Source: Sphingopyxis chilensis (lineage in GTDB: Bacteria; Pseudomonadota; Alphaproteobacteria; Sphingomonadales; Sphingomonadaceae). From it: a DNA stretch of 64,000 nt. This document shows positions 44,577 through 53,742 of the stretch, in pieces (the stretch's first letter is position 1; every line of letters begins with the position of its first letter). The notes under the pieces are model-generated. The model ran no database searches. It was given only the letters and a program-made list of their open reading frames with translations, and was not told the DNA's origin. The position numbers were made by a program, and so were the translations under genes. The stretch covers positions 3,877,501 through 3,941,500 of the forward strand of contig NZ_CP142394.1 in NCBI RefSeq assembly GCF_035930445.1. Reading direction: 5' to 3'.

Positions 44577-45860
44577 GGTCGGCGCCGCTTCGCGCGTCCA
44601 CCAATAAAGCGGCAGCCCCGCCGCCATCAGGATCAGGCTCATCGCGCTGACATTCAGCCCGGCCCCCCACAGCGTCCAGCCGGAATAGGCGAGGCCGATC
44701 AGCGCGACCGGGATGGCGACACGCAGCCGCAGCGCGGCGGCGGCGCAGGACAGATAGAGCCACAGCGTCACCGAGGTCGACAATATCGCCATGAAGGTGA
44801 ACATCTCGGCGGTCGACTTGCTGCTGTTCAGCACGACGCAGGCGGTCGCGAGGAGGCTCGCGCTGAACAGCGCGACAATGGGCGTCCCGTGGCGGTTGGT
44901 TGCGGCGAAGCGCGCGGGGAACAGGCCTTGGCGCGCGAGCGTCGCAGGCAGTTCGGCCTGGATCAGCGTGAAGCCGTTGAGCGCGCCGATCGCGCTGATC
45001 GCGGCAAAGGCGGCGATGAACAAGGCCGGGCCATGCCCCCAATAGGTTTCGGCGAACAGCGCAAAGGGGGCGTCGGACTTCGCAACCTCGTCCGCGGGCA
45101 GCATCAGCGCGACCGCCGAGCAGACGATGAGGTAGAGGATTCCCGTCGCGAGCGTGCCGATGATCGTCGCGCGCGGGATGGTGACGACCGGATCCTCGAC
45201 CTTGTCGGTCGCGATGCTCGCCGATTCGAAGCCGAGCAACGCCCACAGCGTCAGGATCGCCGATCCGCTGACCGCCGTCAGCGACAGCCCCTCGGCCGGA
45301 AAGGGGGTGGTTGCGACTGGCACCGCGCCGCCGAACGCGACGGGGATAAGGACGATCACCGTCAGCAGCGGGATCAGCTTGATCAGCAAGGTCACGACCT
45401 GGAAGCGGCCCGCGGCGCGCGCGCCGCGCCAGTTAATCGCGGTGACGATCCAGATCAGCGCGAGCGTCGAGATCGCCATATGCTGCCCGAGCGCGGGCGC
45501 GAAAAGGCTGAGGAAGCTGACAGCTGCGACCGCGAGCGTCACATTGGCGGTCCACACCGACACCCAATAGGCCCAGCCGATCATGAAGCTGGGGATGCGC
45601 CCGAAGGCGAGCTGGACGAAGGCGGTCGGCCCGCTCGCTTGCGGAAAGGCGACGGTCAGCCGCGCGAGGACCATTGCGAGCGCCAGCGCGCCGGCGATCG
45701 TGATCGCCCAGCCCGCGACGCCGTTCCAGCCGAAGGGCGCGAGGCTGGCGGGAAGCAGGAACACCCCCGACCCGATCATATTGCCCATCACGAGCGCGAT
45801 ACACATCGAAAGGCCGAGCTTGCGGCCCGGCCCCTCGCTGCGGGTCGGTGACTGGGTCAC
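44538..45860 (-). CDS. APC-superfamily amino acid/amine permease
   Basis: This 440-residue protein has about twelve hydrophobic helices and the APC signature GNMIGSGVFLLPASL in helix 1. GFESASIATDKVEDP occupies the helix 6-7 region, which recalls AdiC/CadB-like carriers. It likely moves an amino acid or amine across the inner membrane. It starts four bases after the stop of the TonB-dependent receptor, so the two form an operon covering outer- and inner-membrane steps of the same import route. Confidence 0.9.
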   Translation of the reverse strand: MTQSPTRSEGPGRKLGLSMCIALVMGNMIGSGVFLLPASLAPFGWNGVAGWAITIAGALALAMVLARLTVAFPQASGPTAFVQLAFGRIPSFMIGWAYWVSVWTANVTLAVAAVSFLSLFAPALGQHMAISTLALIWIVTAINWRGARAAGRFQVVTLLIKLIPLLTVIVLIPVAFGGAVPVATTPFPAEGLSLTAVSGSAILTLWALLGFESASIATDKVEDPVVTIPRATIIGTLATGILYLIVCSAVALMLPADEVAKSDAPFALFAETYWGHGPALFIAAFAAISAIGALNGFTLIQAELPATLARQGLFPARFAATNRHGTPIVALFSASLLATACVVLNSSKSTAEMFTFMAILSTSVTLWLYLSCAAAALRLRVAIPVALIGLAYSGWTLWGAGLNVSAMSLILMAAGLPLYWWTREAAPTSTPSGREETPVA

Positions 45861-45864
45861 CCGA

Positions 45865-48291
45865 TCAGAATTCCTTGCTGACCTTGATGCCGATCAGGCG
45901 CGGGCGAATGACCGTGTCATAGAAGACGCCGCCGTTCGCGGTCACCCCGTCGGGATCGCCGCAAGTGGTTTCGAGGCACTGGACGCCGGCGTTGATGACC
46001 CCGTTGCTGTCGAACAGGTTCGTCGCGAACAGCTCGGCCTTCCAGCTCTCGCCCTTCACCCCGACGCTGACGTCGGCGGTCGTATAGGCGTCGAACATGC
46101 CCTTGATGCCATTTTCAAGCGTGCGAACGTCGCTGCGACGCTTGCCGATATGGTTGACCGCGAACTGGACGTGCGCGCCGAGGTCGCCGACCGGGAATTC
46201 ATAGCGCGCGACGATGTTGCCCTTGAACTTCGGCGTCACCGGCAGGCTCGTGCCCTTCGGCGCGAGCAGCGCGTTGTCGGCGCCGTCGGCGCCCGGCAGC
46301 GTGCAGTCGAAGGCGTCATTGGCAATGGCGCAGAAATCGCGGCGGATTTCGGCGTCGTTATAGCTCATGCCCGCGTTGATCGAGAAGCCGTCCTGGCGGT
46401 AGCCGAGGTCGAGTTCGATCCCGCGAATCCGCGCGACACCCGCATTGCGGATTTCGCTGAGCCCGTTGAGGCCGAGGAAGGAGAGCTGGATGTCGTTCCA
46501 GTCCTGCTGGTATATCGCGCCGTTGAAACGCACCGGGCCCCAGCTCGTCTTCCACCCGAACTCGTAATTGTCGAGCGTGTCCGAGCCATAGGGCGGCAAC
46601 GATCCGCGCCGGTTGATCCCGCCGGGGCGGAAACCCCGCGACCAGGTCGCATAGACGAGCGCGTCGTCGCTGAACTTGTAGGTGAGGTTCAGCTTGTGGA
46701 TGAAGTCGGTCTTCTTCGTCCGCTTGTCGAGGTTGGTACAGGGCGACCCGTCGACCACCGCCGGCCCCTGGCAGGCATAGACCGGATTGCCGCTGAAGCC
46801 GGGGTTGTTGTAACCGAAGAAGCCGACGAGGCTGTTGTCATATTTATACACCCGCCCGCCGCCGGTCAGCGTCAGCTGGTCGGTGATGTCGAAGCTGATC
46901 TCGCCGAATGCGGCATAATCGCGGTCGACGCGGATCTGCTTGGTCAGCCAGATATTGTCGACGGTGCCGGGGACCTGCAGATCGTCGGACAGGTCGTCGA
47001 TGATGTAATGCTGTTCGATATTATGCTTCTGCCGTTGCCAGAACACGCCGCCGATAAAGCGGATGCGTGCATCGGCGGGCGAGGCGACGCGCGCTTCGAA
47101 GAAATTACGCCGATAGCGGTCGATGCCCTGGATATACTGGTTCGGACTGATCTGGTCGCCCGCATTATCGTAGAAATAGACCGCCGATCCATAGAGCGCG
47201 TCATAGAAATAGGCATAGTCCGAATAGTCGCTCTCGACGTCGGTCTTGCGGCGCAGGTGCCCGCCGGTCACGGTCAGATCCCAATTGCCGAGCTTGCCCT
47301 CGATCGTCAGCGCGGCCTGCAGCCATTTGTCCTTCGACGATTCGGGGTTGTACTGGACGGTTTGCAGCTTGTCGGTGACGGCGCTCGACCGTTCCTGGGC
47401 GAAGCTGCCGTTCGTCTTCTGGATCTGGCCCATGATCGTCGGGCGCAGCGTCCAGTCGTCGTCAAGATCGATCCCGAGCGCGAGCCGCGCGCCATAGGTG
47501 TCGGCGTCGTTGTAATTCTTTTCGGCAAGGCCCGCATTGGTCTGGACAATGTCGTCGCCGGGCAGGTCGACAAGGTCATCGCCGACAAATTGCTTGATCG
47601 GATAGGTTCGGCTTCCCGGGATATTGTCGATATAGCCCGCGTCATGGCGATACCAGCCGACAAGGCGCAGCGCCGCCCGCTCGCCGAGCGGGGCGTTGAT
47701 GAAGCCCTCGACCACGCCGCCGAAATCGCCGTGCGCGACATTGTTGACCTCGACTCCTACCTCGCCATAGGTGCCGCTGGTGTCGGGCTGGTTGGTGACG
47801 AGCTTGATCGTCCCCGCCATCGAGCTTGCACCGTAAAGCGTGCCCTGCGGCCCGGCGAGCGCCTCGACGCGCGCCAAGTCATAGGCGTGGATGTCGAGCG
47901 CGCCCTGGATCGTCGTGATCGGCATTTCGTCCAGATAGGTGCCGACGGTCGGCAGCGACGCCGAGTGATTGGCGTTCTCGCCCGACGCGACGCCGCGGAA
48001 ATAGACCTGGCTGAACCCGGGCGCAGCGGTCTGGATCGTCACCGACGGCAGGAATTTGACGACATCCTGAAATTCCTTGACCTGCAGCTCGTCGAGCCGC
48101 TCGGTCCCGATCGCGGTGATCGCAAGCGGCACATCCTGCAAATTCTGTTCGCGCTTCGACGCGGTGACCACGATGTCGCGGTCGTCGTTGGTGCTCGCCT
48201 CCTGCGCGAGCGCGGTTCCCGACGTGCACAGGATCGTGCTGCCGAGCAGAAAGGCGCCGCTTTTGGTAAATACTGCCGGTAGCTTCCGCAT
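45865..48291 (-). CDS. TonB-dependent receptor
   Basis: The 808-residue protein has a signal peptide (cleavage near ALAQ, residues 27-30), an IVVTASKREQNLQDVP TonB-box/plug start, and plug motifs FRGVASGEN and VEALAGPQGTLYG. The long barrel ends in VSKEF. This is the Sphingomonad-type expanded receptor family. GAGGGGGA precedes the ATG. Substrate is unknown; downstream pairing with an APC permease suggests an amino acid or amine, while the neighbouring TPR-sulfotransferase is a frequent companion of such receptors. The 141-bp gap upstream holds a small GTTGCC/GGCAAC hairpin at 48399-48414. Confidence 0.93.
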   Translation of the reverse strand: MRKLPAVFTKSGAFLLGSTILCTSGTALAQEASTNDDRDIVVTASKREQNLQDVPLAITAIGTERLDELQVKEFQDVVKFLPSVTIQTAAPGFSQVYFRGVASGENANHSASLPTVGTYLDEMPITTIQGALDIHAYDLARVEALAGPQGTLYGASSMAGTIKLVTNQPDTSGTYGEVGVEVNNVAHGDFGGVVEGFINAPLGERAALRLVGWYRHDAGYIDNIPGSRTYPIKQFVGDDLVDLPGDDIVQTNAGLAEKNYNDADTYGARLALGIDLDDDWTLRPTIMGQIQKTNGSFAQERSSAVTDKLQTVQYNPESSKDKWLQAALTIEGKLGNWDLTVTGGHLRRKTDVESDYSDYAYFYDALYGSAVYFYDNAGDQISPNQYIQGIDRYRRNFFEARVASPADARIRFIGGVFWQRQKHNIEQHYIIDDLSDDLQVPGTVDNIWLTKQIRVDRDYAAFGEISFDITDQLTLTGGGRVYKYDNSLVGFFGYNNPGFSGNPVYACQGPAVVDGSPCTNLDKRTKKTDFIHKLNLTYKFSDDALVYATWSRGFRPGGINRRGSLPPYGSDTLDNYEFGWKTSWGPVRFNGAIYQQDWNDIQLSFLGLNGLSEIRNAGVARIRGIELDLGYRQDGFSINAGMSYNDAEIRRDFCAIANDAFDCTLPGADGADNALLAPKGTSLPVTPKFKGNIVARYEFPVGDLGAHVQFAVNHIGKRRSDVRTLENGIKGMFDAYTTADVSVGVKGESWKAELFATNLFDSNGVINAGVQCLETTCGDPDGVTANGGVFYDTVIRPRLIGIKVSKEF

Positions 48292-48432
48292 GAGATCCCC
48301 CTCAGATGACAGTCCTGTGACGGAGAATGACGCGGCGCAGCGCAAGCGCAAGCATTGTTGTGCAGCGCAGCGGTCGTTGGTCGAAAATGTCGCCTGCTGT
48401 TGCCGAAAGGCAACGTTTTGTCGTGGACGTGC

Positions 48433-50247
48433 TCAGCCGAAATCGGCGGGCACGGCCGGATAGGCGGTGAGCACGGGCCCCAATGCGTCCTTCAGCGGGC
48501 CGAGCCATTCTTCGTAAGGCTGCCATTGCCCGACGCCGTCGCGATTGATCGGGCGGCGCACCTGTTCGCTCGACGCGGTGCGCACCGCGCGCGCGTTGGC
48601 GTGGAACGCCATGCACGCCTCCTCGAACGGTTGGCCCAGATAGGCGATCATCTTGCGCACTTCGGCCTCGGGTTCGTCGAGCAGCGCTTCGTGGACCACG
48701 CGGTGGACGCGCCCCGGCTGCACGGCGTCGATATGGGCCATCAGCCGGACATAATCGCGGTAATAAGCGCCGACATCGGCGAGGCCGTAGCTGAAAGCCT
48801 GCCCCTTGGCGAAATGCTGCCGGAAGTTCGAAAAACAGCAATCGAGGGGCGCGCGCCGCGCGTCGATGATCTTCGCATTGGGCAGGATCAGGCGGATGAA
48901 AACGGTATAGAGCCAGTTGTTCGGCAGCTTGTCGATATAGAAGGGCTTGCCGGTCTTGCGCTGCACGGCGGTGCGATCGAGGAAGGCCGCGCCCAGTTCG
49001 GCGAGCTGGGCGTGCGGCGCCTCGGCCAGCGCCTCGATCCATCGGCGTCCGTCCTGCTTTGTCTCGCGACCGAGTCCGAGCGCGAGCGCAGGGATGTCGG
49101 GCAGCTCCATCGTGCCCTCGATCGCCGAGTGGCAGCTCAGGATCTGTTCGATCAGCGTCGACCCGGCGCGCGGCATGCCGAGGATGAAGATCGGATCGGG
49201 CGCCGGGTCGCCCGCGCCGGCGCGCGCGGCGAAGAATTCGGCTGTGCTGGCGGCGATGATCGCATCGACCGTCGCGCGCGTCTCGGCGGCGCGATAGCCG
49301 AGCTGGGCGGAACGGATCGCGTTGCCTGCGGCATAATGGCGAAAGGCGGGTTCGTGCTCGTCGCTGTCGTCATACGCCTTGCCGAGCGCAAAATGGAGAT
49401 GAAGGCGGTCGTCGGCGCGCGCGTCGCTTTCGGGTTCGGCGGCAACCAGCGCCGCTTCCATCGCGGAGCGATCGGCGGCGTCGAAGCGGATCGTCTTGAG
49501 GTTCGCGAGGCTCCACCAGATTTCGCCGAGCCCGGGATCGGCGGCGAGCGCTCGACGATAGGCGGCGATGCCGTCCTCCTGCCGCCCGACGGTCTTCAGC
49601 ATATGGCCATAGCTCATCCACAGCTTGGCGTGATCGGGAAAACGGCGCGTCAGTTCCTCGTAAAGCGCGAGCGCTTCGTCATACCCGCCGATGCGCCCGA
49701 GCGCGGCGGCGCGAAGGTTCGCGTGCGCGGGATTGCCCGGATCGCTTTCGAGCACGGCCTCGAGCGTTTCGGCCGCCTCGGCAAAGCGGTTCTGCTTGTA
49801 ATAGACGGTCGCAAGATTGGCGCGCGCCGCACCGAAACCCGGCGCAAGCGCAAGCGCGCGCGAAAGCAGCTTTTCGGCGTCCTCATAGCGCCCGAGCCGC
49901 CCCGCTACCTCGGCGAGCATGCGGATCGCCGCGACGTCGGTCGCATCCTCGCGCAGCCGCTGGCGCAGCGCGCCCTCGGCGTCGGGCAACCGGTTTTCGG
50001 CAAGCGCGAGCGCCGTATCGACCATGGCCTCGTCGTGGACGGCGGCCGAAACCGCAGCGAGCGACGCCGCCTGCGCTTCCTCTTCGCGGTTCAGCGCGCG
50101 CAGCGCATGCGCGGCAAGGCGGTGCGCCGCCGCCGATGTCGGCACTTCGTCGATGATCGCCTGCGCCTGCGCCAGCGCCGCCCCGGGCTGGCCGTTCAGG
50201 AGCTGGCGGGCGTTGGCGAGCGCCTGATCGAGCGTGACGGTCGCCAA
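48433..50247 (-). CDS. TPR-repeat sulfotransferase
   Basis: The 604-residue protein starts at a TTG with GAGGCGGGGG upstream. About residues 5-300 are tetratricopeptide helical repeats. A sulfotransferase domain follows with the PAPS 5'-phosphosulfate loop ILGMPRAGSTLIEQIL at 355-370 and the KLPNNWLY segment. No signal peptide is seen, so it is probably cytoplasmic. Such proteins are regularly encoded beside TonB receptors in Sphingomonads and relatives, but their substrates are unknown. It lies 11 bp after the DsbA-like gene on the same strand. Confidence 0.9.
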   Translation of the reverse strand: MATVTLDQALANARQLLNGQPGAALAQAQAIIDEVPTSAAAHRLAAHALRALNREEEAQAASLAAVSAAVHDEAMVDTALALAENRLPDAEGALRQRLREDATDVAAIRMLAEVAGRLGRYEDAEKLLSRALALAPGFGAARANLATVYYKQNRFAEAAETLEAVLESDPGNPAHANLRAAALGRIGGYDEALALYEELTRRFPDHAKLWMSYGHMLKTVGRQEDGIAAYRRALAADPGLGEIWWSLANLKTIRFDAADRSAMEAALVAAEPESDARADDRLHLHFALGKAYDDSDEHEPAFRHYAAGNAIRSAQLGYRAAETRATVDAIIAASTAEFFAARAGAGDPAPDPIFILGMPRAGSTLIEQILSCHSAIEGTMELPDIPALALGLGRETKQDGRRWIEALAEAPHAQLAELGAAFLDRTAVQRKTGKPFYIDKLPNNWLYTVFIRLILPNAKIIDARRAPLDCCFSNFRQHFAKGQAFSYGLADVGAYYRDYVRLMAHIDAVQPGRVHRVVHEALLDEPEAEVRKMIAYLGQPFEEACMAFHANARAVRTASSEQVRRPINRDGVGQWQPYEEWLGPLKDALGPVLTAYPAVPADFG

Positions 50248-50258
50248 ATGCCCCCGCC

Positions 50259-51872
50259 TCAGCTTTTCGCCGCGCGGGCCTTGGCTACCGCCTGCCGCAG
50301 CGCGTCATAGCCGATCTGGCCCTGGAACAGCTGGTCGCCGACGACCCACGTTGGGGTGGCGTTGAGCTGGAGCTGGGTCGCGATCGCGAGGTTGCTGTCG
50401 AGTTCGCGCTGGAACAGCGCCTCGTTCGCGGTCGCGTCGGCGCTGCCGTCGGTCACGACGCCCGCCTTTTCCGCCGCCGCGGCGATCGCCGAGGGGTCGA
50501 GCGACGATGCCCGGAACATCGCGTGGTGGAAGGCGTCATATTTGCCCTGCCGCGCGGCGGCGAGCGCCATGATCGCGGCGTCGCGGCTCTGCGGCGCGAT
50601 GATCGGCAGCTCGCGGAACACGACCTTCAGGCGCTTGTCCTCGCGGATCAGCCGGTCGACGTCGGGCACGCTCGCGCGGCAGAAACCGCAGGCATAGTCG
50701 GTGAACACGACCAGCGTGACATCGCCGTCGGCGTTGCCTGCCCACGCGCCGGCATAGGGCTTTTCGAGCGCCGGGCGGATCGCGTCGATCGCCTTCGCGA
50801 TTTCGCCGTCGCGCTGCGCTTCGAGCGCCTCGGGAATGATCTGCGGGTTCGCCTTGATATAGTCGGCGACGATGGTTTCGACCTCGGCCTTGCTCATTCC
50901 GCCGCCGAAACGGCCGCCGAGCCAGAAGACGAGCGCGAGTAGCAACAGGCCGCCGAGCGCAAGGCCCCATGCGCGCGTGGCAACGCCTTCCATCCCGGTC
51001 CCCTTGATTTGCGGCAGGCGCTGCGCCGACATGGCTTTGGCGCCCGCGGGCTTCTTCGCCGGTGGGGCGATCGGCGAACGGTCGTCGCCTTCCGCCATGG
51101 CCGCCGCGTCCGCCGGAGCAGGCTTCGCCATGGCCGGGATTGCGGTGTCACCCGCGAAGAGTGGCAGGTCGGGCGCGGCGGCCGCCGTCGCTGCGGCTTT
51201 CGCTTCGGATTCTTCGCGCGCGAGCAATTGTTCGAGCCCCGACGGCGGCGGCGCCATCTCCTCGCGCGGCGCGGGACGCAGCTTGGTCGCCGCATCGCCC
51301 AGCTGCTCGCGCAGGCTTTCGCTTCCGGCCTTGGCAATATCGACGACCCCCGCCCTGGTCTTGCCCGCGACCTCGCCAAGCCCGCGCCCGGCCTCGCTCG
51401 ACAGCTTCCGCGCCTTGTCGCCGAGTGCCATTTTTTCCCACGCTTCACCGCCCGCCTTGGCCGCCGCGCGACCGGCCTGCGCCGATCCGCGTCCGGCGGC
51501 GCGCGCCGCGCGCGCGGTCGCCGCGCCGGTTCTCGCTGCCAGTTCGCGCGAGCGGCGGGGGATTTCCATCGCCTCGACGCGTGCGGGAATATCGGCGCGC
51601 TCGCCGACGCGGATCGTCCAGTCGGCAAAAGCCTCGGCGCCGCCCTGGATGCGGTCCCACAGGTTCGCGGCACCGGCCTTGATCGCCTCGGGCTTTACCA
51701 GCGGCTCGCCGCGCGGCTTCTCGGGCTTGTTATAGCGCGTCAGGTCGATGCCGACGGGGGGCTCCTCCTTCGGTTTCGCCAATCCTTCGTCCGGTGTCGG
51801 CGCGCCCATGCCCGACGTCGGCGCGGGATCGCGCAGCCACGGCTGGTAATAATCGTCTTTTCGGTCAGTCAC
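50259..51872 (-). CDS. DsbA-family thioredoxin-fold protein with long cytoplasmic extension
   Basis: The 537-residue protein has three parts. Residues 1-300 are Ala/Lys/Glu-rich and low in complexity, with probable amphipathic helices at 105-200. One transmembrane helix covers 301-320. A periplasmic DsbA/Com1-like domain follows with the active site CGFC at 395-398 and the cis-proline region NATPTWVVG. A DsbA-like domain alone is about 200 residues, so the extension is unusual. The GTG at 51872 lies two bases from the MITE-like element and has no good Shine-Dalgarno; an ATG at 51809 (residue 22) is an alternative start. Confidence 0.85.
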   Translation of the reverse strand: MTDRKDDYYQPWLRDPAPTSGMGAPTPDEGLAKPKEEPPVGIDLTRYNKPEKPRGEPLVKPEAIKAGAANLWDRIQGGAEAFADWTIRVGERADIPARVEAMEIPRRSRELAARTGAATARAARAAGRGSAQAGRAAAKAGGEAWEKMALGDKARKLSSEAGRGLGEVAGKTRAGVVDIAKAGSESLREQLGDAATKLRPAPREEMAPPPSGLEQLLAREESEAKAAATAAAAPDLPLFAGDTAIPAMAKPAPADAAAMAEGDDRSPIAPPAKKPAGAKAMSAQRLPQIKGTGMEGVATRAWGLALGGLLLLALVFWLGGRFGGGMSKAEVETIVADYIKANPQIIPEALEAQRDGEIAKAIDAIRPALEKPYAGAWAGNADGDVTLVVFTDYACGFCRASVPDVDRLIREDKRLKVVFRELPIIAPQSRDAAIMALAAARQGKYDAFHHAMFRASSLDPSAIAAAAEKAGVVTDGSADATANEALFQRELDSNLAIATQLQLNATPTWVVGDQLFQGQIGYDALRQAVAKARAAKS

Positions 51873-51874
51873 TA

Positions 51875-52140
51875 AGGGTCAGGTCCTATGAATGGGACGG
51901 CTGAGGCGGAAAAATGGCGAACATATCGGGCCGAATGGCCCGCCGGTCATAGTGGTTCTATGTCCAAGGGACATTTGGTCCGAGAGGGAAGCCATTTTTC
52001 CGTCCCTCGGGGATTTGGTCAAATTTGTCCATTGCCGCGTCAGAGCGCCTTGGAATATTCCCATATGCCTGCGCCGCTCTTCCTCGCACTGAACAAATTT
52101 GCCCCAAACCTCAGCCGTCCCATTCATAGGAGCTGACCCT
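51875..52140. mobile_element. MITE-like element with 32-bp terminal inverted repeats
   Basis: The sequence from 51875 to 51906 is the reverse complement of 52109-52140 with one mismatch. These arms, containing TCCTATGAATGGGACGG, bound a 266-bp unit without a transposase. Because of the mirrored ends, both strands carry an open frame of 82 codons starting with the same six residues (MNGTAE, positions 51888 and 52127). These frames look incidental. Internal hairpins exist, for example ATGTCC/GGACAT near 51960. No clear target-site duplication is visible. It fills most of the 322-bp gap between the dsbA-like and M48 genes. Confidence 0.7.
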
Positions 52141-52194
52141 CACGCCCTTGCGCATCATTATTGGCGATGCGGTCCCCGTTTGCCCTGCTTGAAT

Positions 52195-53598
52195 CTAACG
52201 CCGTTTGCGCTCGCGTTCCACCTCGGCGCGAGCCACCATCGAAATATCCTGTGCACGGATCCAGTCGGGGGAGCCCTGGGGCAGTCCCTGCATCGCCATT
52301 TCGGCATTACGCAGCGCGAGCCCGGCCTGTCCACCCTCCAGGCTGTAGCGTTCGGCCGAGGCGAGCGCGGCGCGCGCCTGATCGCCCTTGCTCGCATAGA
52401 CGATACCGAGCTGGTACCAGGCGAAAGGATTTTCATTGTCGAGTGCCACCGCCGTTTTCAGGACCTCTTCGGCTTCGGGGTAATTGGCGGGATCCTCTGT
52501 CGCGATCAGTGCATGGCCCAGCGTCGCGCTGATCAGCGGCTGCGAGCGCGACTGCGAAACCGCCTTGCGCAGCGGGGGGATGGCGTCCTTGGGCCGCCCC
52601 GATTCGAGCAGCACCTGCCCTTCGAGCTCGAGGAAATAGGGATCGTTCGGGTTCGTCGCGAGCAATCCCTCAACCTCCGCCAATGCCTTTTGCGGATAGG
52701 CGCTCTTGTGCCAGGCATAGGCGCGAGCATAGCGCGCGGGGATGCTGCTGTTGCTCTCCGGAAACTGGCGCAACGTTCGCTCCGGGTCGGACATATAGCC
52801 CGAAAGCTTGGCCTTGATGCGCTGGAACCGTTTCTCGATCGCGGGATCGGCGGGTTTGTTCCACGCGGGATCGATGACATAGACCTCGCGTAACGTCTGG
52901 ATACGGTCGCCCGACATCGGGTGAGTGCGACCATAGGCCTGGTCGTCGTCCTGCTTCACCGCATAGCGGAATTCGAGGTTCTGGAGCTTCTTGAAGAAGG
53001 CGAGGCTGCCGCGGCCGCTGATCCCCGCTTTCGACAGATATTGCGCGCCCGCGGCATCGGCGGTCGATTCCTGAACGCGGCTGAACGCGAGGAACTTGCC
53101 GAGCGCCGCCTGCTGGCCGGCCATCATGATTCCCATGCCGGCCTCCCCGCCGCCGGCGGCAATCGCCGCGGCGCCGAGCAACAAGCTGAGCAGCGAAATG
53201 CCGCTCGCCGCCTTGGCGCCCTCGTTGACGCGGATCGCGTGGCCGCCCATGACATGGCCGAGTTCGTGCGCGAGCACACCCTGCACCTCTTCGGCGCTGT
53301 CGGCCGCCTCGATCAGCCCGCTGAAAACGTAAATATCCTGGCTGCCTGCGACGAAGGCGTTGATGCTGCGGTCGCCGAGCAGGTGGACACGCACCTGTCC
53401 GGGCCGGAGCCCCGCGGCGACGAGCAGCGGGTCCATCATGTCCTGGAACAAGGCCTCGGTCTCGGCGTCGCGCAGGATCGACTGCGCCGCTGCCGGGCGC
53501 ATCGCGATCGCGACCATCGCGAGCAAAGTCAGCAGGATATGGAAAATGGGGCGCAGCCTTTGCGCGCCGGACGCGGGTTGCGGCGGGAAAGCGGTCAT
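52195..53598 (-). CDS. M48-family metalloprotease with TPR repeats (BepA-like)
   Basis: The 467-residue protein has a signal peptide ending near AAA (residue 38), an M48 zinc protease domain with HELGH at 111-115 and the third ligand Glu in VQESTADAAG, and a C-terminal TPR region from about 270. This is the layout of BepA (YfgC), a periplasmic protease that handles outer-membrane protein and LptD assembly. The ATG at 53598 has GAGAGGCGGGG upstream, whereas the ATG at 53643 has none. It ends 55 bp before the MITE-like element. Confidence 0.9.
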   Translation of the reverse strand: MTAFPPQPASGAQRLRPIFHILLTLLAMVAIAMRPAAAQSILRDAETEALFQDMMDPLLVAAGLRPGQVRVHLLGDRSINAFVAGSQDIYVFSGLIEAADSAEEVQGVLAHELGHVMGGHAIRVNEGAKAASGISLLSLLLGAAAIAAGGGEAGMGIMMAGQQAALGKFLAFSRVQESTADAAGAQYLSKAGISGRGSLAFFKKLQNLEFRYAVKQDDDQAYGRTHPMSGDRIQTLREVYVIDPAWNKPADPAIEKRFQRIKAKLSGYMSDPERTLRQFPESNSSIPARYARAYAWHKSAYPQKALAEVEGLLATNPNDPYFLELEGQVLLESGRPKDAIPPLRKAVSQSRSQPLISATLGHALIATEDPANYPEAEEVLKTAVALDNENPFAWYQLGIVYASKGDQARAALASAERYSLEGGQAGLALRNAEMAMQGLPQGSPDWIRAQDISMVARAEVERERKRR

Positions 53599-53742
53599 CC
53601 CCGCCTCTCTTGCGCCGCGCGCCTGAACCCCGAGTGAAGCCATAAAGGCTTATTGGGGGCCAGCACGCGCGGACGCAAGGTCAGCTTGCAGATTCTGCGA
53701 TCGGTTGCCGCGGATCAGTTTCCGCCCGATCGACTTGGTCAA

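Noticed and set aside
48399..48414. Rho-independent terminator for the sulfotransferase gene
   Set aside because: The 6-bp stem is followed by a T-rich stretch only on the opposite strand, where no gene ends.
51879..52136. Two 82-codon genes on opposite strands of the MITE-like element
   Set aside because: Their shared first residues come from the inverted ends; no domains, and coding on both strands of a 266-bp palindromic unit is more likely incidental.
51875..52140. Insertion sequence with transposase
   Set aside because: Too short for a transposase gene and no transposase-like frame is present, so only a MITE-like call is justified.
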